Assembly: GCA_020348445.1 (NCBI GenBank)
Contig: CP070751.1
Coordinates: 692,421-756,420 of the forward strand
Length of the DNA stretch: 64,000 nt
Source: Thermoplasmata archaeon
Lineage (GTDB): Archaea; Thermoplasmatota; Thermoplasmata; GCA-020350865
Direction of reading: 5' to 3'
Of the stretch, positions 36,344-45,669 are shown piece after piece (position 1 is the stretch's first letter; each line of letters starts with the position of its first letter). A program made the translations under genes and the position numbers. The notes below the pieces were generated by a model that saw only the letters and a list, made by a program, of their open reading frames with translations, was not told where the DNA came from and ran no database searches.

Positions 36344-36586
36344 GTGAAAAGATTTGCAACCGAGCTAAGAGGAAAAACCGTTATGACGAACGATGGACAG
36401 ATCCTTGGTATGATAGAGAATTTCATTGTTGATACCGCAACAGGAGAGCTTCATCATGTGCTCGTTATTCCTGCAGAGGAAATTGAACCTAGATTGTACA
36501 AAACAGATGCCCAGGGAAGGCTAGTTCTGCCCTTCCAGAACATGAAGGCAGTAAGAGACGTCGTGGTAATGGACCTGTTGAAGTAA
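36344..36586 (+). CDS. PRC-barrel domain protein
   Basis: The 80-residue product is a lone PRC-barrel: RGKTVMTNDGQILGMIENFIVD, then GELHHVLVIP and LVLPFQNMKAVRDVVVM, matching the six-strand fold with the conserved G-x-x-V-G/M-x-I pattern. Archaea carry many such single-domain proteins; related domains occur in RimM and in photosynthetic reaction-centre H subunits. The start is a GTG 5 nt after GAGGTGAT. A TATA-like TTTTAAAAGG lies at about 36285-36295. The role is not known; RNA- or protein-binding is plausible. Confidence 0.9.
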   Translation: MKRFATELRGKTVMTNDGQILGMIENFIVDTATGELHHVLVIPAEEIEPRLYKTDAQGRLVLPFQNMKAVRDVVVMDLLK

Positions 36587-36609
36587 TTTATGGAATAAGA
36601 ATTATTGAT

Positions 36610-36627
36610 GCACGATTTATGTCGTGC
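36610..36627. other. Short inverted repeat (possible hairpin)
   Basis: GCACGA and TCGTGC are separated by 6 nt, 24 nt after the PRC-barrel stop codon. It could form a 6-bp stem. A terminator or regulatory role is uncertain because no T run follows. Confidence 0.25.
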
Positions 36628-36685
36628 TCCCTGGATTTGAAATTTTCTTGGAAAACGAAAAACCCAGGTCTCATTTCCTGTGCAA

Positions 36686-36699
36686 TCAACTTATATTTC
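36686..36699 (+). promoter_or_regulatory. TATA-like element before the PEP-utilising enzyme gene
   Basis: ACTTATATTTC lies 30-40 nt before ATG 36728, so the leader would be very short; GGTGA lies 4 nt before the ATG. Confidence 0.45.
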
Positions 36700-36727
36700 A
36701 AAAACCTTTTAAGACTTAGGTGAACCT

Positions 36728-39343
36728 ATGAAAAAATACGTGCGGGGGTTCAAAGAGGTATCCAAATCTGATATTACCCTTGTTGGAGGAAAAGGAGCCA
36801 ATTTGGGAGAGCTGACAAAACTCGGTCTTTTGGTGCCCGAGGGTTTCTGTATTACTGCCGAAGCTTACTCAGATTATATTATGGATGTTAAGGACGAGAT
36901 TCTTAATATCGCGAATTCCATAAAAATGGAAGATCAATCTGATTTACAAAAGAAGGTCCAGGATATTAGAAGAACGATCTTATCAATTGAGCTTTCCAAG
37001 AAAATCTCACTTGATATTACCGAAGCGTTCATGAAGTTTGTTGCTAAGAACGAGAAATCAGTGGCTGTAAGATCCTCGGCCACAGCAGAAGACCTCCCAG
37101 ATGCCAGTTTTGCAGGACAGCATGAAACATACCTGAATGTAGTGGGTATTGATGACCTTCTAAACAAGGTAAAAGAATGCTGGGCCTCTCTGTGGACACC
37201 ACGGGCTATCCAGTATCGTAAAAAACATGGTTTTCGGCATTCGAAGGTTTCAATGTGTGTGGTTGTACAAAGGATGATATCGCCTTCAGTTTCTGGAGTG
37301 ATGTTCACCTACAATTCTTTGGAAGAAAAAGACGATGAAATTGTTGTAGAGTCAACGTTTGGATTGGGGGAAGGGCTAGTATCAGGACTTGTTACTCCAG
37401 ATACATACACTATTGAAAAGGATGGGCTAAAGATAAAAAGGAGAAGGATATCTAAAAAGGAGGTTATGGTGGTCCCTTCAAAGGAGGGAGTTACAAAGGC
37501 TTATGTGCCCAAGGAAAAACAAGAAGTTCCCACACTTTCAGATGAAAAAATAAAAAAGTTGGCAAAAATTGGCCTTGTCATTGAACAGCACTTCAAATCC
37601 CCCCAGGACATCGAATGGGGACTTAGCCAAGATAGGTTCTACATCCTCCAGTCAAGACCAGTGACAGGTTTGGGAAAAAAGGTACCTGCCCTTAGTCAGG
37701 AAGAACTTTCGGGTCTTAAGGGGGAATGGACAAAATCCCCTTTAGATGAGCGGGTCCAGGAGCCTCTTACACCATTTACATGGTCCATTGCCGAGGAGAG
37801 CATTCCCAGCTTCTTTGATGCCCTTTCAGCCTTTGGATTCAGGGTTCCTGAGGATGCAGATTTGGCCAGATTATTTTTCGGCAGACCCTATGTCAATAAA
37901 ACAGAGCTTGAGAAGATATTTTCAAATCTGCCTGGTGTTGTGGACGACTTCATAATGGGGGGCCAGGTGCAAATAGACAGGAAGAAAATCAAATTATCCA
38001 TGCTGCCTGTTTTTTTTAGGGCGTTTTTACTGGTGAACCAGGTACATAAGAATTGGGACTCAGAATTGCCCGAGATTCAAAAAAAGTTCGATGACCTAAA
38101 AACATTTCAAATAGAGGAGGCATCTACAGATGAATTACTTACCCAATTGGATTATATAGTTGGAATTGCACAATCAGTTGGTACGACTCATGCTTTGAGT
38201 ATCGTCTTTTGTGAAGCATTGTATCAGGTGCTTGCAATACTGGTTGAGAGGTATTCCCAAGAAGATTTCCACACCTTGTGTCCTAATCTCGTTTCGGGTC
38301 TGGAAAACAAGACCCTGGAAACCAACAAGAAACTATGGGAACTGGCAATGACGGCAAAAGAGATCCCCATAATTCAAAAAGAGATTTTAAAAGAGAATTA
38401 TGCTCATCTTGTCAAATCCTTGAGTACTACCAAAGAAGGAAAAGCCTTTTTAAATCGATTTCACGGATTCCTTGATTCATACGGCCATAGGTCTCCAAAG
38501 TACGACCTCTACTATCCTTCATGGGGCGATGATCCCAACCTCGTTTTAGAGATCCTGAGAACCTACCTGATAGGTGAAAAACACATGGACCCCAAGTCCA
38601 TGGAGAAAAAAAGTGTAAAAGAAAGGGAAAAAGCTGAAGAACTCGTTCTAGCAAGATTGAATACACACCTCTTAGACAACTTATTTCCCGTAAAGAGGTT
38701 TGCTTTTTTAAGACTTTTAAAACTCGCACAAAAGTACATGACCCTTCGGGAGAACCAGCAGTTCTACATAGGGCAGGGTTATCCCATCGCTAGGAGAATT
38801 GTTTTACAAATTGGCTCGCATTTAGTTGAAGTGGGAATCATCCATAAAAAGGAGGACGTGTTCTTCCTTACAATAGAGGAAATTCGGAGTATAAGTCTCG
38901 GAAAAAAAATAGAGGGTCTGGCGATCACAATAAATACGAGAAAATCTGAATTTGAATCGTTTTCGAGGATAAATCCCCCTCACCTTATTACCAGAGAAGG
39001 AGCCAAGGAAATGACAGGTAAAGAAATCCTGAAAGGTATAGGCGGTAGTCCGGGCAGAGCTTCCGGAAACGTGAAAATAATATCAAACATCACTGAATTT
39101 GGTAGATTCAAGGAGGGTGAAATCCTTGTGGCTCCCACAACAAATCCCTCCTGGACACCGCTTTTTTTGATGGCGGCTGGCATCGTCACCGAGGTTGGGG
39201 GTATGCTCTGTCACGGTGCAGTTGTGGCAAGAGAATACGGAATCCCCGCCGTATTAGGTGTAAAAAATGTCACTCAGATTTTAAAAGATGGACAGCATGT
39301 GACTTTGGATGGAACAAAGGGAATAATTTATACAAAGGACTGA
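36728..39343 (+). CDS. Rifampicin-phosphotransferase-like PEP-utilising enzyme
   Basis: The 871-residue protein has an N-terminal PPDK-type ATP-grasp domain (about 1-320: GGKGANLGELTKLGLLVPEGF, VRSSATAEDLPDASFAGQHET, DIEWGLSQDRFYILQSRPV). A ~430-residue middle region unlike PEP synthase follows, beginning after EWTKSPLDERVQEPLTPFTW. A C-terminal swivelling phosphohistidine domain has GIGGSPGRASG and GGMLCHGAVVAREYGIPAV; the predicted catalytic His is residue 829. The PEP/pyruvate-binding TIM barrel of true PEP synthase and PPDK is absent. This three-part layout and length are those of rifampicin phosphotransferase, which uses ATP to transfer the beta phosphate to its substrate. The native archaeal substrate is unknown, and annotation as ppsA would be wrong. 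The residue before the His is Cys, where Ser or Thr is common. Confidence 0.85.
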   Translation: MKKYVRGFKEVSKSDITLVGGKGANLGELTKLGLLVPEGFCITAEAYSDYIMDVKDEILNIANSIKMEDQSDLQKKVQDIRRTILSIELSKKISLDITEAFMKFVAKNEKSVAVRSSATAEDLPDASFAGQHETYLNVVGIDDLLNKVKECWASLWTPRAIQYRKKHGFRHSKVSMCVVVQRMISPSVSGVMFTYNSLEEKDDEIVVESTFGLGEGLVSGLVTPDTYTIEKDGLKIKRRRISKKEVMVVPSKEGVTKAYVPKEKQEVPTLSDEKIKKLAKIGLVIEQHFKSPQDIEWGLSQDRFYILQSRPVTGLGKKVPALSQEELSGLKGEWTKSPLDERVQEPLTPFTWSIAEESIPSFFDALSAFGFRVPEDADLARLFFGRPYVNKTELEKIFSNLPGVVDDFIMGGQVQIDRKKIKLSMLPVFFRAFLLVNQVHKNWDSELPEIQKKFDDLKTFQIEEASTDELLTQLDYIVGIAQSVGTTHALSIVFCEALYQVLAILVERYSQEDFHTLCPNLVSGLENKTLETNKKLWELAMTAKEIPIIQKEILKENYAHLVKSLSTTKEGKAFLNRFHGFLDSYGHRSPKYDLYYPSWGDDPNLVLEILRTYLIGEKHMDPKSMEKKSVKEREKAEELVLARLNTHLLDNLFPVKRFAFLRLLKLAQKYMTLRENQQFYIGQGYPIARRIVLQIGSHLVEVGIIHKKEDVFFLTIEEIRSISLGKKIEGLAITINTRKSEFESFSRINPPHLITREGAKEMTGKEILKGIGGSPGRASGNVKIISNITEFGRFKEGEILVAPTTNPSWTPLFLMAAGIVTEVGGMLCHGAVVAREYGIPAVLGVKNVTQILKDGQHVTLDGTKGIIYTKD

Positions 39344-39349
39344 AAATAT

Positions 39350-42241
39350 CTACTCCACAAAAATCGCAGGTCTTCTCGGTACAGCAAATCTGGCCTTGTC
39401 CTTGGGATCGTACCGCGAATCATCATCTGAAGTATATATTTCGATGTCACATTTGAATTCATGTTTTAAAAAGTCAGCAGCCTCTATCAGGTAGCTCCTT
39501 TCATCCATGGTCTTGGATAGCTGTAGGAGCTCATCTTGTCCTCTATTTGTCAAATTTTCCGCCAATTTCTTGGCATAAGCTGAGGCCTCCTTTGAATTCT
39601 TTTTAATAGACTCGCGGGTCATTGCTGATTTCATGAGGTTATTTATGTTCAGTTCCTTGGCAATGCTCATATCTATGGCTATTTGGTGCATTTCATATTT
39701 CCAGGAAGAAGGCGTATAGAGCACGATTTTATTGGGCGAGATTCCAGTCACCTTCAGAATCTCGTTTATATCGGACATGGTATCTATTAGGAACTCCTCT
39801 GACAGTTCGATTGTGTGATTGATTTTTTCAGAATCAGCTTTTGGATACTCGGCAAGAGAGATGAATCCATCAAAACCCAGTTTTTCCCATATCTCCTCGC
39901 AAATGTGTGGGGCAACAGGTGCAAGAATCTTAGTCTGGGCCGCAATAAGATCATTTATAAGATCCTTGTTTAAATCTCCAAGGCACCGTCTCTGATACCA
40001 TCTTAGGTGTCTTTGCAAATCAAAATATCCGATTTTCAATGCAGTTCTGAAGTTCATCTCCTCCATGGCAGCATCAGTTTCTGATATCGTCCTGTTTAAG
40101 ATCGATTCGAACCAGGTATCGATTCCGATTTCCTCCTTTCTACCTTTATCGTAATAGTTGATGGCAAAGTCCCTCCAGGCTTCAAGGCGAGCATATGCAC
40201 CTTTCGCAAAGTCCATGTTAAAGTTTGGGTCGTCTATTCCTTCACCGCTGTATGTTAAAGTCAGTCTCGTGCCATCGGTGCCAAATCTGTCAAGGATATC
40301 CCTGAGGGGATAGAAATTTCCAGCAGATTTGCTCATCTTGGCACCAGATACCAGAATCCAGCCGTTTAGGCCAAATCCCAATGGCCAGTACTCTTCAGGG
40401 AAGATGGCAACATGATTGAATAGACAGAAAGAAAGGTGATTCTGAACAAGATCTTTACCTGAAACTCTTAGATCGAAAGGATACCAGTACTTGAACTCAT
40501 TTCTCATTTCCTTTAATATAGATTCAGGTACGCCTGTGTTTTCAGAAATAGTCCTTATCTCACCCTCTTCCAGGAATACATAATCAAAAAAGGCATCGTC
40601 TATCTTATCTGCTGGAACTATTTTTTCGTGCTCCAGGTATTTTGATATCGTATAATAAGCCATGTATATCGTGGAATCGGAGAGGGACTCGATTACCCAG
40701 TTCTCGTCCCATGGAAGCCCGGTTCCCAGACCGAACTCCCTTGTACAGGCCCAGTCGTTGAGCCAGTCGATCACGTATGAAAATTGCTTCCTCACGGCCT
40801 CGGGATAGAGTTTCAATCTGTCTAAAGCCCGATGAGCACCATCTTTCCATTCCCTATTTCCATATGCGATAAACCACTGGTTTGATACCACCTTGACTAT
40901 GCTGGGGGTAAGGCATCTGCACACCACATCTCCAGAAAGCTCGTACATCAAGTCAGCTTCGCTGCCTTCTATTAGCTTCTCCTTTACAAGATCCTTTGCC
41001 TCTTCTACCTTCATACCTGCATATTCCCCGCAGTTCTCGTTCATAACCCCCGTATAGAATCCTGATTTGTAGATGATCTTCTTTGCCTCTTCCAGCTTTT
41101 CTCTGTCGTTTTGGCTCTCAATTTTCATATCCTCGCAGATTTTAACGGCAGGTAGATTTCCCCATCCGGGGGTTTCGATTATTGGAATGGGCTCGATCTT
41201 CCTGATTTTTTCGCAGTCCAATCCAAAGCGACTGCACATACCCTCGTCCCGAAGGTCATAAAGGCCCATCCAGTCGTCAGGTGCATCAGATGGGACGCTG
41301 GTTACAAGACCGGTTCCTTTGTTGGGATCGCAAAATTCCGAGGGCAGAATCAGAATCTCCCGATTTATGCCAGGTGCGATGCATGTTTTTCCTATCATCT
41401 GTCCTCCCCAGATTTCACCTACTATCTCTAGGCCCTCTCTTTGCTCCATCAATTTATCTGCGCACTCCTTACTTACTATCCAAATCTCATCCCCTACCTT
41501 GACCTTAACATACCTTAAGTCCACATCAACCCACATATTGGTCTGCCCATATACTGTCTCGGGTCTGAGTGTGGCTGCAATGATGTACGCGTCATTGAAC
41601 TTGAACTTAAGCAAAGTCATCTCGGTGGGAGTCTCACCTTCCCCTTTGATCCTTGCATGATCTCCCACAGGTGAATTGCATTTTGTGCACCACACCACAG
41701 GGTGCTCCCCAAGCACAACATATTCCTTGGACTTCAGCTTTCTAAACTGCCATTCTATGAACTTGTTATACAATGGATTCAATGATGTTGTGATGAAGCT
41801 CCTGCGCCAGTCAATTGAGCCTCCAAAACGATCTACATCCTTTATGTATTCATCTGGAAAATATTGTGTCCAATAGACTGGGTCAGCAAATTTTGGAATC
41901 ATATCATCAGGTATACCCATATCCTCCATGATCTTGAGCTGTTTCGGGTCCTTTTCTTTTATTCGGTCGGCTGCTGATACGATAGGAGATCCTGTGCAGT
42001 GAAATGCGAATGGAAACAGAACATTGTATCCTTTCATACGCTTGTAGCGGGCATACACATCCACTCGAAGCAGGGTGTAGGCATGGCCTAGGTGCATATA
42101 ACCGTTCATATATGGGTACGGAAAGTTGAGGAAATACTTCTTCATCCCCTGTTTAGGTTCTGCTTCGAAGATTTTTGCATCTTTCCATTTTCTTTGCCAT
42201 TTTTCTTCTATGAATCTTGCATCTTCTTGGCCTTGCTCCAT
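39350..42241 (-). CDS. leuS: Leucyl-tRNA synthetase, archaeal type
   Basis: The 963-residue class I synthetase has the HIGH-like [12 protein letters not shown] near residue 52. It has a zinc-knuckle-like region [13 protein letters not shown], a CP1 editing domain with [16 protein letters not shown], and the KMSKS loop [10 protein letters not shown]. The C-terminal region carries the anticodon-binding domain and the archaeal-type extension. Length and order match archaeal LeuRS rather than the bacterial form. ATG 42241 follows AAGGT. A TATA box on the minus strand at about 42268-42282 gives it its own promoter. It converges with the PEP-utilising gene, whose stop is 6 nt away. Confidence 0.97.
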   Translation of the reverse strand: MEQGQEDARFIEEKWQRKWKDAKIFEAEPKQGMKKYFLNFPYPYMNGYMHLGHAYTLLRVDVYARYKRMKGYNVLFPFAFHCTGSPIVSAADRIKEKDPKQLKIMEDMGIPDDMIPKFADPVYWTQYFPDEYIKDVDRFGGSIDWRRSFITTSLNPLYNKFIEWQFRKLKSKEYVVLGEHPVVWCTKCNSPVGDHARIKGEGETPTEMTLLKFKFNDAYIIAATLRPETVYGQTNMWVDVDLRYVKVKVGDEIWIVSKECADKLMEQREGLEIVGEIWGGQMIGKTCIAPGINREILILPSEFCDPNKGTGLVTSVPSDAPDDWMGLYDLRDEGMCSRFGLDCEKIRKIEPIPIIETPGWGNLPAVKICEDMKIESQNDREKLEEAKKIIYKSGFYTGVMNENCGEYAGMKVEEAKDLVKEKLIEGSEADLMYELSGDVVCRCLTPSIVKVVSNQWFIAYGNREWKDGAHRALDRLKLYPEAVRKQFSYVIDWLNDWACTREFGLGTGLPWDENWVIESLSDSTIYMAYYTISKYLEHEKIVPADKIDDAFFDYVFLEEGEIRTISENTGVPESILKEMRNEFKYWYPFDLRVSGKDLVQNHLSFCLFNHVAIFPEEYWPLGFGLNGWILVSGAKMSKSAGNFYPLRDILDRFGTDGTRLTLTYSGEGIDDPNFNMDFAKGAYARLEAWRDFAINYYDKGRKEEIGIDTWFESILNRTISETDAAMEEMNFRTALKIGYFDLQRHLRWYQRRCLGDLNKDLINDLIAAQTKILAPVAPHICEEIWEKLGFDGFISLAEYPKADSEKINHTIELSEEFLIDTMSDINEILKVTGISPNKIVLYTPSSWKYEMHQIAIDMSIAKELNINNLMKSAMTRESIKKNSKEASAYAKKLAENLTNRGQDELLQLSKTMDERSYLIEAADFLKHEFKCDIEIYTSDDDSRYDPKDKARFAVPRRPAIFVE

Positions 42242-42267
42242 TTTTACGACCTTTGCCGTGCATAGAT

Positions 42268-42282
42268 ATTGTTAAATATAGG
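42268..42282 (-). promoter_or_regulatory. TATA box of leuS
   Basis: On the minus strand CCTATATTTAAC lies about 30-40 nt before the leuS ATG. Confidence 0.45.
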
Positions 42283-42365
42283 TTTTGTGGGAATTATCCT
42301 TGCATACTATTGTACATTTCATCAATATTGATAAGAAAATAACTTATTTAGTTGTTGATAAATCT

Positions 42366-42908
42366 TCAATCAGAAGACAAAATTTCCTCACCCAATGTGA
42401 AGAACCCCAGTTCAACATTCTTACCAGTTTTTGCGCTGGAAAGATAGGCATACGAGCGTTTGAATTTAGAGCAGAATTTATCAAGCTCTTTAATATTTAT
42501 TTCGGCTTCCTTCTTCAAATCGCATTTATTGGCGAGAAAAACTATAGGAACCTCGCCTGAAATGGAATACACGGCCTTGACCCAATCTTCAAGATACAAC
42601 ATGGTGTCGCGTCTTGTGATGTCGCAGACAGCCACAACGCCCTGACATCCGAAAAAATACGCATTCTGAAGCATCTGGCGAAAACCCTGCTGGCCCATGA
42701 TATCCCAGACGAGCATCCTAATATTTGTTGAGGTGCGTCTTCTTGGATGCTTGAGGGTCACCTCTTTTTTTGTGATTTTGGTGCCTAGGGTGGTGATGTA
42801 CTTATCAGAGAACTGATCGAAGACGAATCGTTTGATCAAACTGGTTTTACCTACCCCTCCTTCCCCTACGAGGCATATTTTAAAGGAGTAGTCCACTTCG
42901 TTGTTCAT
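42366..42908 (-). CDS. Ras/Rab-like small GTPase (first of two)
   Basis: The ~180-residue product carries a complete G-domain: P-loop GEGGVGKTS (G1), a switch I region TTLGTKITKKE, WDIMGQQGF (G3, D-x-x-G-Q), FLANKCDLK (G4, NKxD) and SSAKTG (G5). This set is of the Rab/Ras type, with the conserved Gln of the DxxGQ motif retained. There is no C-terminal prenylation motif and no GTPase-activating domain. ATG 42908 follows a G-rich ribosome-binding site (42914-42920); a GTG/ATG-extended form to 42923 is less likely. It is divergent from the TPR-GTPase-ABC operon, and its promoter shares the 175-bp gap. A role in membrane or surface organisation is inference. Confidence 0.92.
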   Translation of the reverse strand: MNNEVDYSFKICLVGEGGVGKTSLIKRFVFDQFSDKYITTLGTKITKKEVTLKHPRRRTSTNIRMLVWDIMGQQGFRQMLQNAYFFGCQGVVAVCDITRRDTMLYLEDWVKAVYSISGEVPIVFLANKCDLKKEAEINIKELDKFCSKFKRSYAYLSSAKTGKNVELGFFTLGEEILSSD

Positions 42909-42974
42909 CTCTTTCCCCCCCAAGAAATGGTTCTAAATAGGCATTTCAATGGCCTTTAGGGGGATTGCCTTCAT

Positions 42975-42989
42975 CGTTTATAAAACCTT
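42975..42989 (-). promoter_or_regulatory. TATA box for the minus-strand GTPase
   Basis: GGTTTTATAAACG on the minus strand lies about 70 nt before ATG 42908. Together with the + strand TATA at 43013-43028 it makes a divergent promoter region. Confidence 0.45.
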
Positions 42990-43012
42990 TCCAAAATCTC
43001 ATAAACCATCAA

Positions 43013-43028
43013 AAACATATAAAATAAT
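43013..43028 (+). promoter_or_regulatory. TATA box for the TPR-GTPase-ABC operon
   Basis: ACATATAAAATAATGG lies about 60-70 nt before ATG 43084, with GGGGAG as ribosome-binding site between. Confidence 0.5.
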
Positions 43029-43083
43029 GGAATAAAAACCCTTAATAATAGTAAAATATATTCGTTAATTCCGGGGAGTTCAG

Positions 43084-43575
43084 ATGAATAGGACAGAATT
43101 GATGGCAGAAGGCATGTCCCTCGTCGAAAGGGGGAAGTACAAGGAGGCTGTAGAGATTTTTAATGAGATATTAACAGAAGATCCCCAGGATGTTGAAGCC
43201 TGGATCAACAAAGGTTGTGCTTTGCTGTACTTGGAAAAGCCCAGGGAATCCCTACACTGTACAAACAAAGCATTGGAAATCGATTTAAACAACACCATAG
43301 CTTTAAATAACAAAGGAATTGCCCTATTTCGTATAAACGATTTTGAAGGTGCAGAAGACGCCTTTAATAAAACTTTAGAAATAGATCCGAAGTACGCAGA
43401 AGCCTGGTACAACAAAGCCTGTTTAGCATCCGAGCAAAAAAAAGTCTATGAAGCCTTAAGAAATCTTGAAAAGGCCTTGAGTCTTGATAGAAACAGATTC
43501 CTAACCCACGCAAAGATTGACAGACATCTTGACAACATCCGAAATGAAGCGAGATTCAAGGAACTTGTGGATTGA
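43084..43575 (+). CDS. Tetratricopeptide repeat protein
   Basis: The 163-residue protein is built of about four TPR units (for example GKYKEAVEIFNEILTEDPQD, AWINKGCALLYLEKPRESLH, ALNNKGIALFRINDFEGAED and AWYNKACLASEQKKVYEALR) with the usual W/L-G-Y/A-A-P pattern. There is no signal peptide or other domain, so it is a cytoplasmic protein-binding scaffold. The GTPase gene starts 19 nt after its stop, so the two are almost surely co-transcribed. It may present the GTPase or ABC ATPase to a partner; that is inference. Confidence 0.92.
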   Translation: MNRTELMAEGMSLVERGKYKEAVEIFNEILTEDPQDVEAWINKGCALLYLEKPRESLHCTNKALEIDLNNTIALNNKGIALFRINDFEGAEDAFNKTLEIDPKYAEAWYNKACLASEQKKVYEALRNLEKALSLDRNRFLTHAKIDRHLDNIRNEARFKELVD

Positions 43576-43594
43576 TTGAAAAGGCGGGTTCTTT

Positions 43595-44254
43595 ATGCCT
43601 GGGATGAAATATTTCAGACGGAAGATATGCTTACTTGGTGATGCCGCAGTGGGAAAAACCAGCCTTATCAGAAGATACGTGGAGGACAAATTCGACGATA
43701 AATATGTGGTAACACTTGGAACAAAGGTGACAATGAGGGAACAGGTTATTCAAGACCCAAACAGTAATCAACCAATGAATATGACCCTGATGATTTGGGA
43801 CATATTGGGACAAAGGGAGTACAAGCGGCTTCAAACGAGCTTTTACAGGGGAGCGAACGGAGCTTTAGTTGTGGTAGACATTACAAGAAAAGAGACATTA
43901 GATAGTTTACACGGCTGGATACTATCCCTTTTCAATAGTGTGGGAAAAGTACCTATTCTCATCCTATTAAATAAAAACGATCTTACAGAGCAAACCGCGA
44001 TAAAATCCGAGGATATGGATGATGCGATCAAAAAATATGAGACATCGTATCTACTCACCAGTGCCAAGACAGGAGAAAATGTCGATTTAGCCTTTAAGAA
44101 AATGAGTGAGATGCTGTTATTTAGGGAGCAAAGTAAAGGATCACAAGAAGGGAATTCTAAATCTGACGAAATGAAACAATTTGCAGGCCCAGAAACCAAG
44201 ATTCCATCAGAAACTGGAGCTACCAGCGATAAAAACGACAATGATTCAGCTTGA
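43595..44254 (+). CDS. Ras/Rab-like small GTPase (second), with hydrophilic tail
   Basis: The 219-residue product has G1 GDAAVGKTSLI, switch I TLGTKVTMREQ, G3 WDILGQREYKRL, G4 LLNKNDLT and G5 TSAKTGENV. It is clearly related to the GTPase at 42366 (similar switch region and TLGTK motif) but has a ~45-residue Ser/Asp/Glu/Lys-rich C-terminal tail. No lipidation motif is visible. The start is ATG 43595; an in-frame ATG at 43604 is also possible. It lies between the TPR gene and the ABC transporter genes with short gaps (19 and ~12-60 nt), so it is probably in one operon with them. Confidence 0.92.
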   Translation: MPGMKYFRRKICLLGDAAVGKTSLIRRYVEDKFDDKYVVTLGTKVTMREQVIQDPNSNQPMNMTLMIWDILGQREYKRLQTSFYRGANGALVVVDITRKETLDSLHGWILSLFNSVGKVPILILLNKNDLTEQTAIKSEDMDDAIKKYETSYLLTSAKTGENVDLAFKKMSEMLLFREQSKGSQEGNSKSDEMKQFAGPETKIPSETGATSDKNDNDSA

Positions 44255-44317
44255 GCAAAGGCCGATATGCTGTTTGAGATAGATAACCGGTACAACCAGG
44301 GTATCTGGAGTGAAGCC

Positions 44318-45622
44318 ATGATTGAAGCCGATAACATAGTAAAAAGGTATCCTATAAGAGGGGAAGGGTACAACTGGCGAAAAGCATTTATTTCCGCCAT
44401 CAAAAGGAGAAAGCAGGATGAATTAACGGCATTGTACAATGTGAGCCTGGATGTGCAAAAAAGTGAAATAGTGGGAATTTTAGGGCCCAACGGTGCAGGG
44501 AAGACCACCTTGATCAAGATTTTAGCAGGTCTCCTGGTTCCAGATTCAGGAAAAGCCAGTGTTAATTATTACGATGTGATCAAAAATAGAAAACAGGTGC
44601 GAACGTCCCTCAATCTGCTCAGAAGCGGTGGATGGGTAATGTTCGACTACAAGCTCACAGTATACAACAATCTGAAATACTGGGGTATTGTACAGGGATT
44701 GGGCTGGAATGAAATCAAACCGAGGATCGAAGAGGTCCTGGAAATCGTGAGATTGAAGGATAAAATCAACGAATATCCTGAAAACCTTTCTGCGGGGATG
44801 AGGCAGAAGATGTGCCTTGCGCTTTGCCTTCTCTCCGACAGGCCTATATATCTTCTGGACGAGCCAACCGCGAACATAGACCCGTACTCTGCAAATTTTA
44901 TTCGTGAGTTCGTACGGGATGAACTGGCAGGCAACGGAAAAACCGTTCTTCTGGCCACACATAACCTATGGGAGGCTGAGATGATATGCGACAGAATAGC
45001 CATATTGCTCAAAGGTTGTGTGGTGCTGTTCGACAAAACCGAGGTAATAAAAGGAAGGCGTGAGGGTGGATATATTCTGATAAACGTTTTGAACCTTTCC
45101 GATGATCTGGTGGAGGATCTTTCTTGCCTGGATTTTGTTAGATCTGTATTCCCAAGTTGTCTTCGCGACTCAAAAGGTGAGGACCAGTATCAGCTCGAGA
45201 TCCATGGGGATGTGGAGGAACATCTGCAGGAACTTCTTGAGGTTTGTTTTGGTCATACCGAAGTGGGGAGCATGGAAACCAAAGATCCCTCCCTAAACGA
45301 CATCTTCATGGAGATGATGGAAAGGATAGATTCAGATAAGGCGCAGATTTCAGATAGGTATAAACTCTACAAGAATGCGTTGATCGAGGCTTATGGGGAT
45401 TACGGTGTAATAATCAATGAAAAAAAGGAGTTGCTAAGGGAGATCAAAGAGAGACTCGATATCTCGGACGGGGAGCATAAACAGATAGATGCAATGGTCC
45501 AAGAGGAAATGAAACCAAAGTGGAAGAAAAAGGCAAGGGAGGATAAAAAAGCAGCAAAGCATCTTGACCCAGCAGTTGCTGAGCTGATAAAACTAAAGTC
45601 CGAGCTTGAGGAAGAGGACTAG
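44318..45622 (+). CDS. ABC-2 type transporter ATPase with C-terminal helical extension
   Basis: The ATPase has Walker A GPNGAGKTT (about 56-64), Q-loop region, signature LSAGMRQK, Walker B IYLLDEPT and H-loop ATHN: a complete nucleotide-binding domain of the ABC-2/ABCA class. After it come a ~75-residue accessory domain and a ~110-residue C-terminal extension with charged helices and the hairpin-like motif EAYGDYGVIINEKKELL then ISDGEHKQI, ending in Lys- and Glu-rich helices. ATG 44318 is favoured by GGAGTGA 4 nt upstream and by the family start IEADNIVKRYP. An in-frame ATG at 44267 would add 17 residues. The permease gene follows 47 nt later. Export of a lipid, glycan or peptide is likely; the substrate is unknown. 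Confidence 0.93.
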   Translation: MIEADNIVKRYPIRGEGYNWRKAFISAIKRRKQDELTALYNVSLDVQKSEIVGILGPNGAGKTTLIKILAGLLVPDSGKASVNYYDVIKNRKQVRTSLNLLRSGGWVMFDYKLTVYNNLKYWGIVQGLGWNEIKPRIEEVLEIVRLKDKINEYPENLSAGMRQKMCLALCLLSDRPIYLLDEPTANIDPYSANFIREFVRDELAGNGKTVLLATHNLWEAEMICDRIAILLKGCVVLFDKTEVIKGRREGGYILINVLNLSDDLVEDLSCLDFVRSVFPSCLRDSKGEDQYQLEIHGDVEEHLQELLEVCFGHTEVGSMETKDPSLNDIFMEMMERIDSDKAQISDRYKLYKNALIEAYGDYGVIINEKKELLREIKERLDISDGEHKQIDAMVQEEMKPKWKKKAREDKKAAKHLDPAVAELIKLKSELEEED

Positions 45623-45669
45623 AGGAGTTAGATTTACCAGCGTATTCATATGAGGAGCAGTTGATTTAA

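Noticed and set aside
36728..39343. Annotation as phosphoenolpyruvate synthase
   Set aside because: The C-terminal PEP/pyruvate-binding barrel is absent and the His domain is at the extreme C-terminus, as in rifampicin phosphotransferase.
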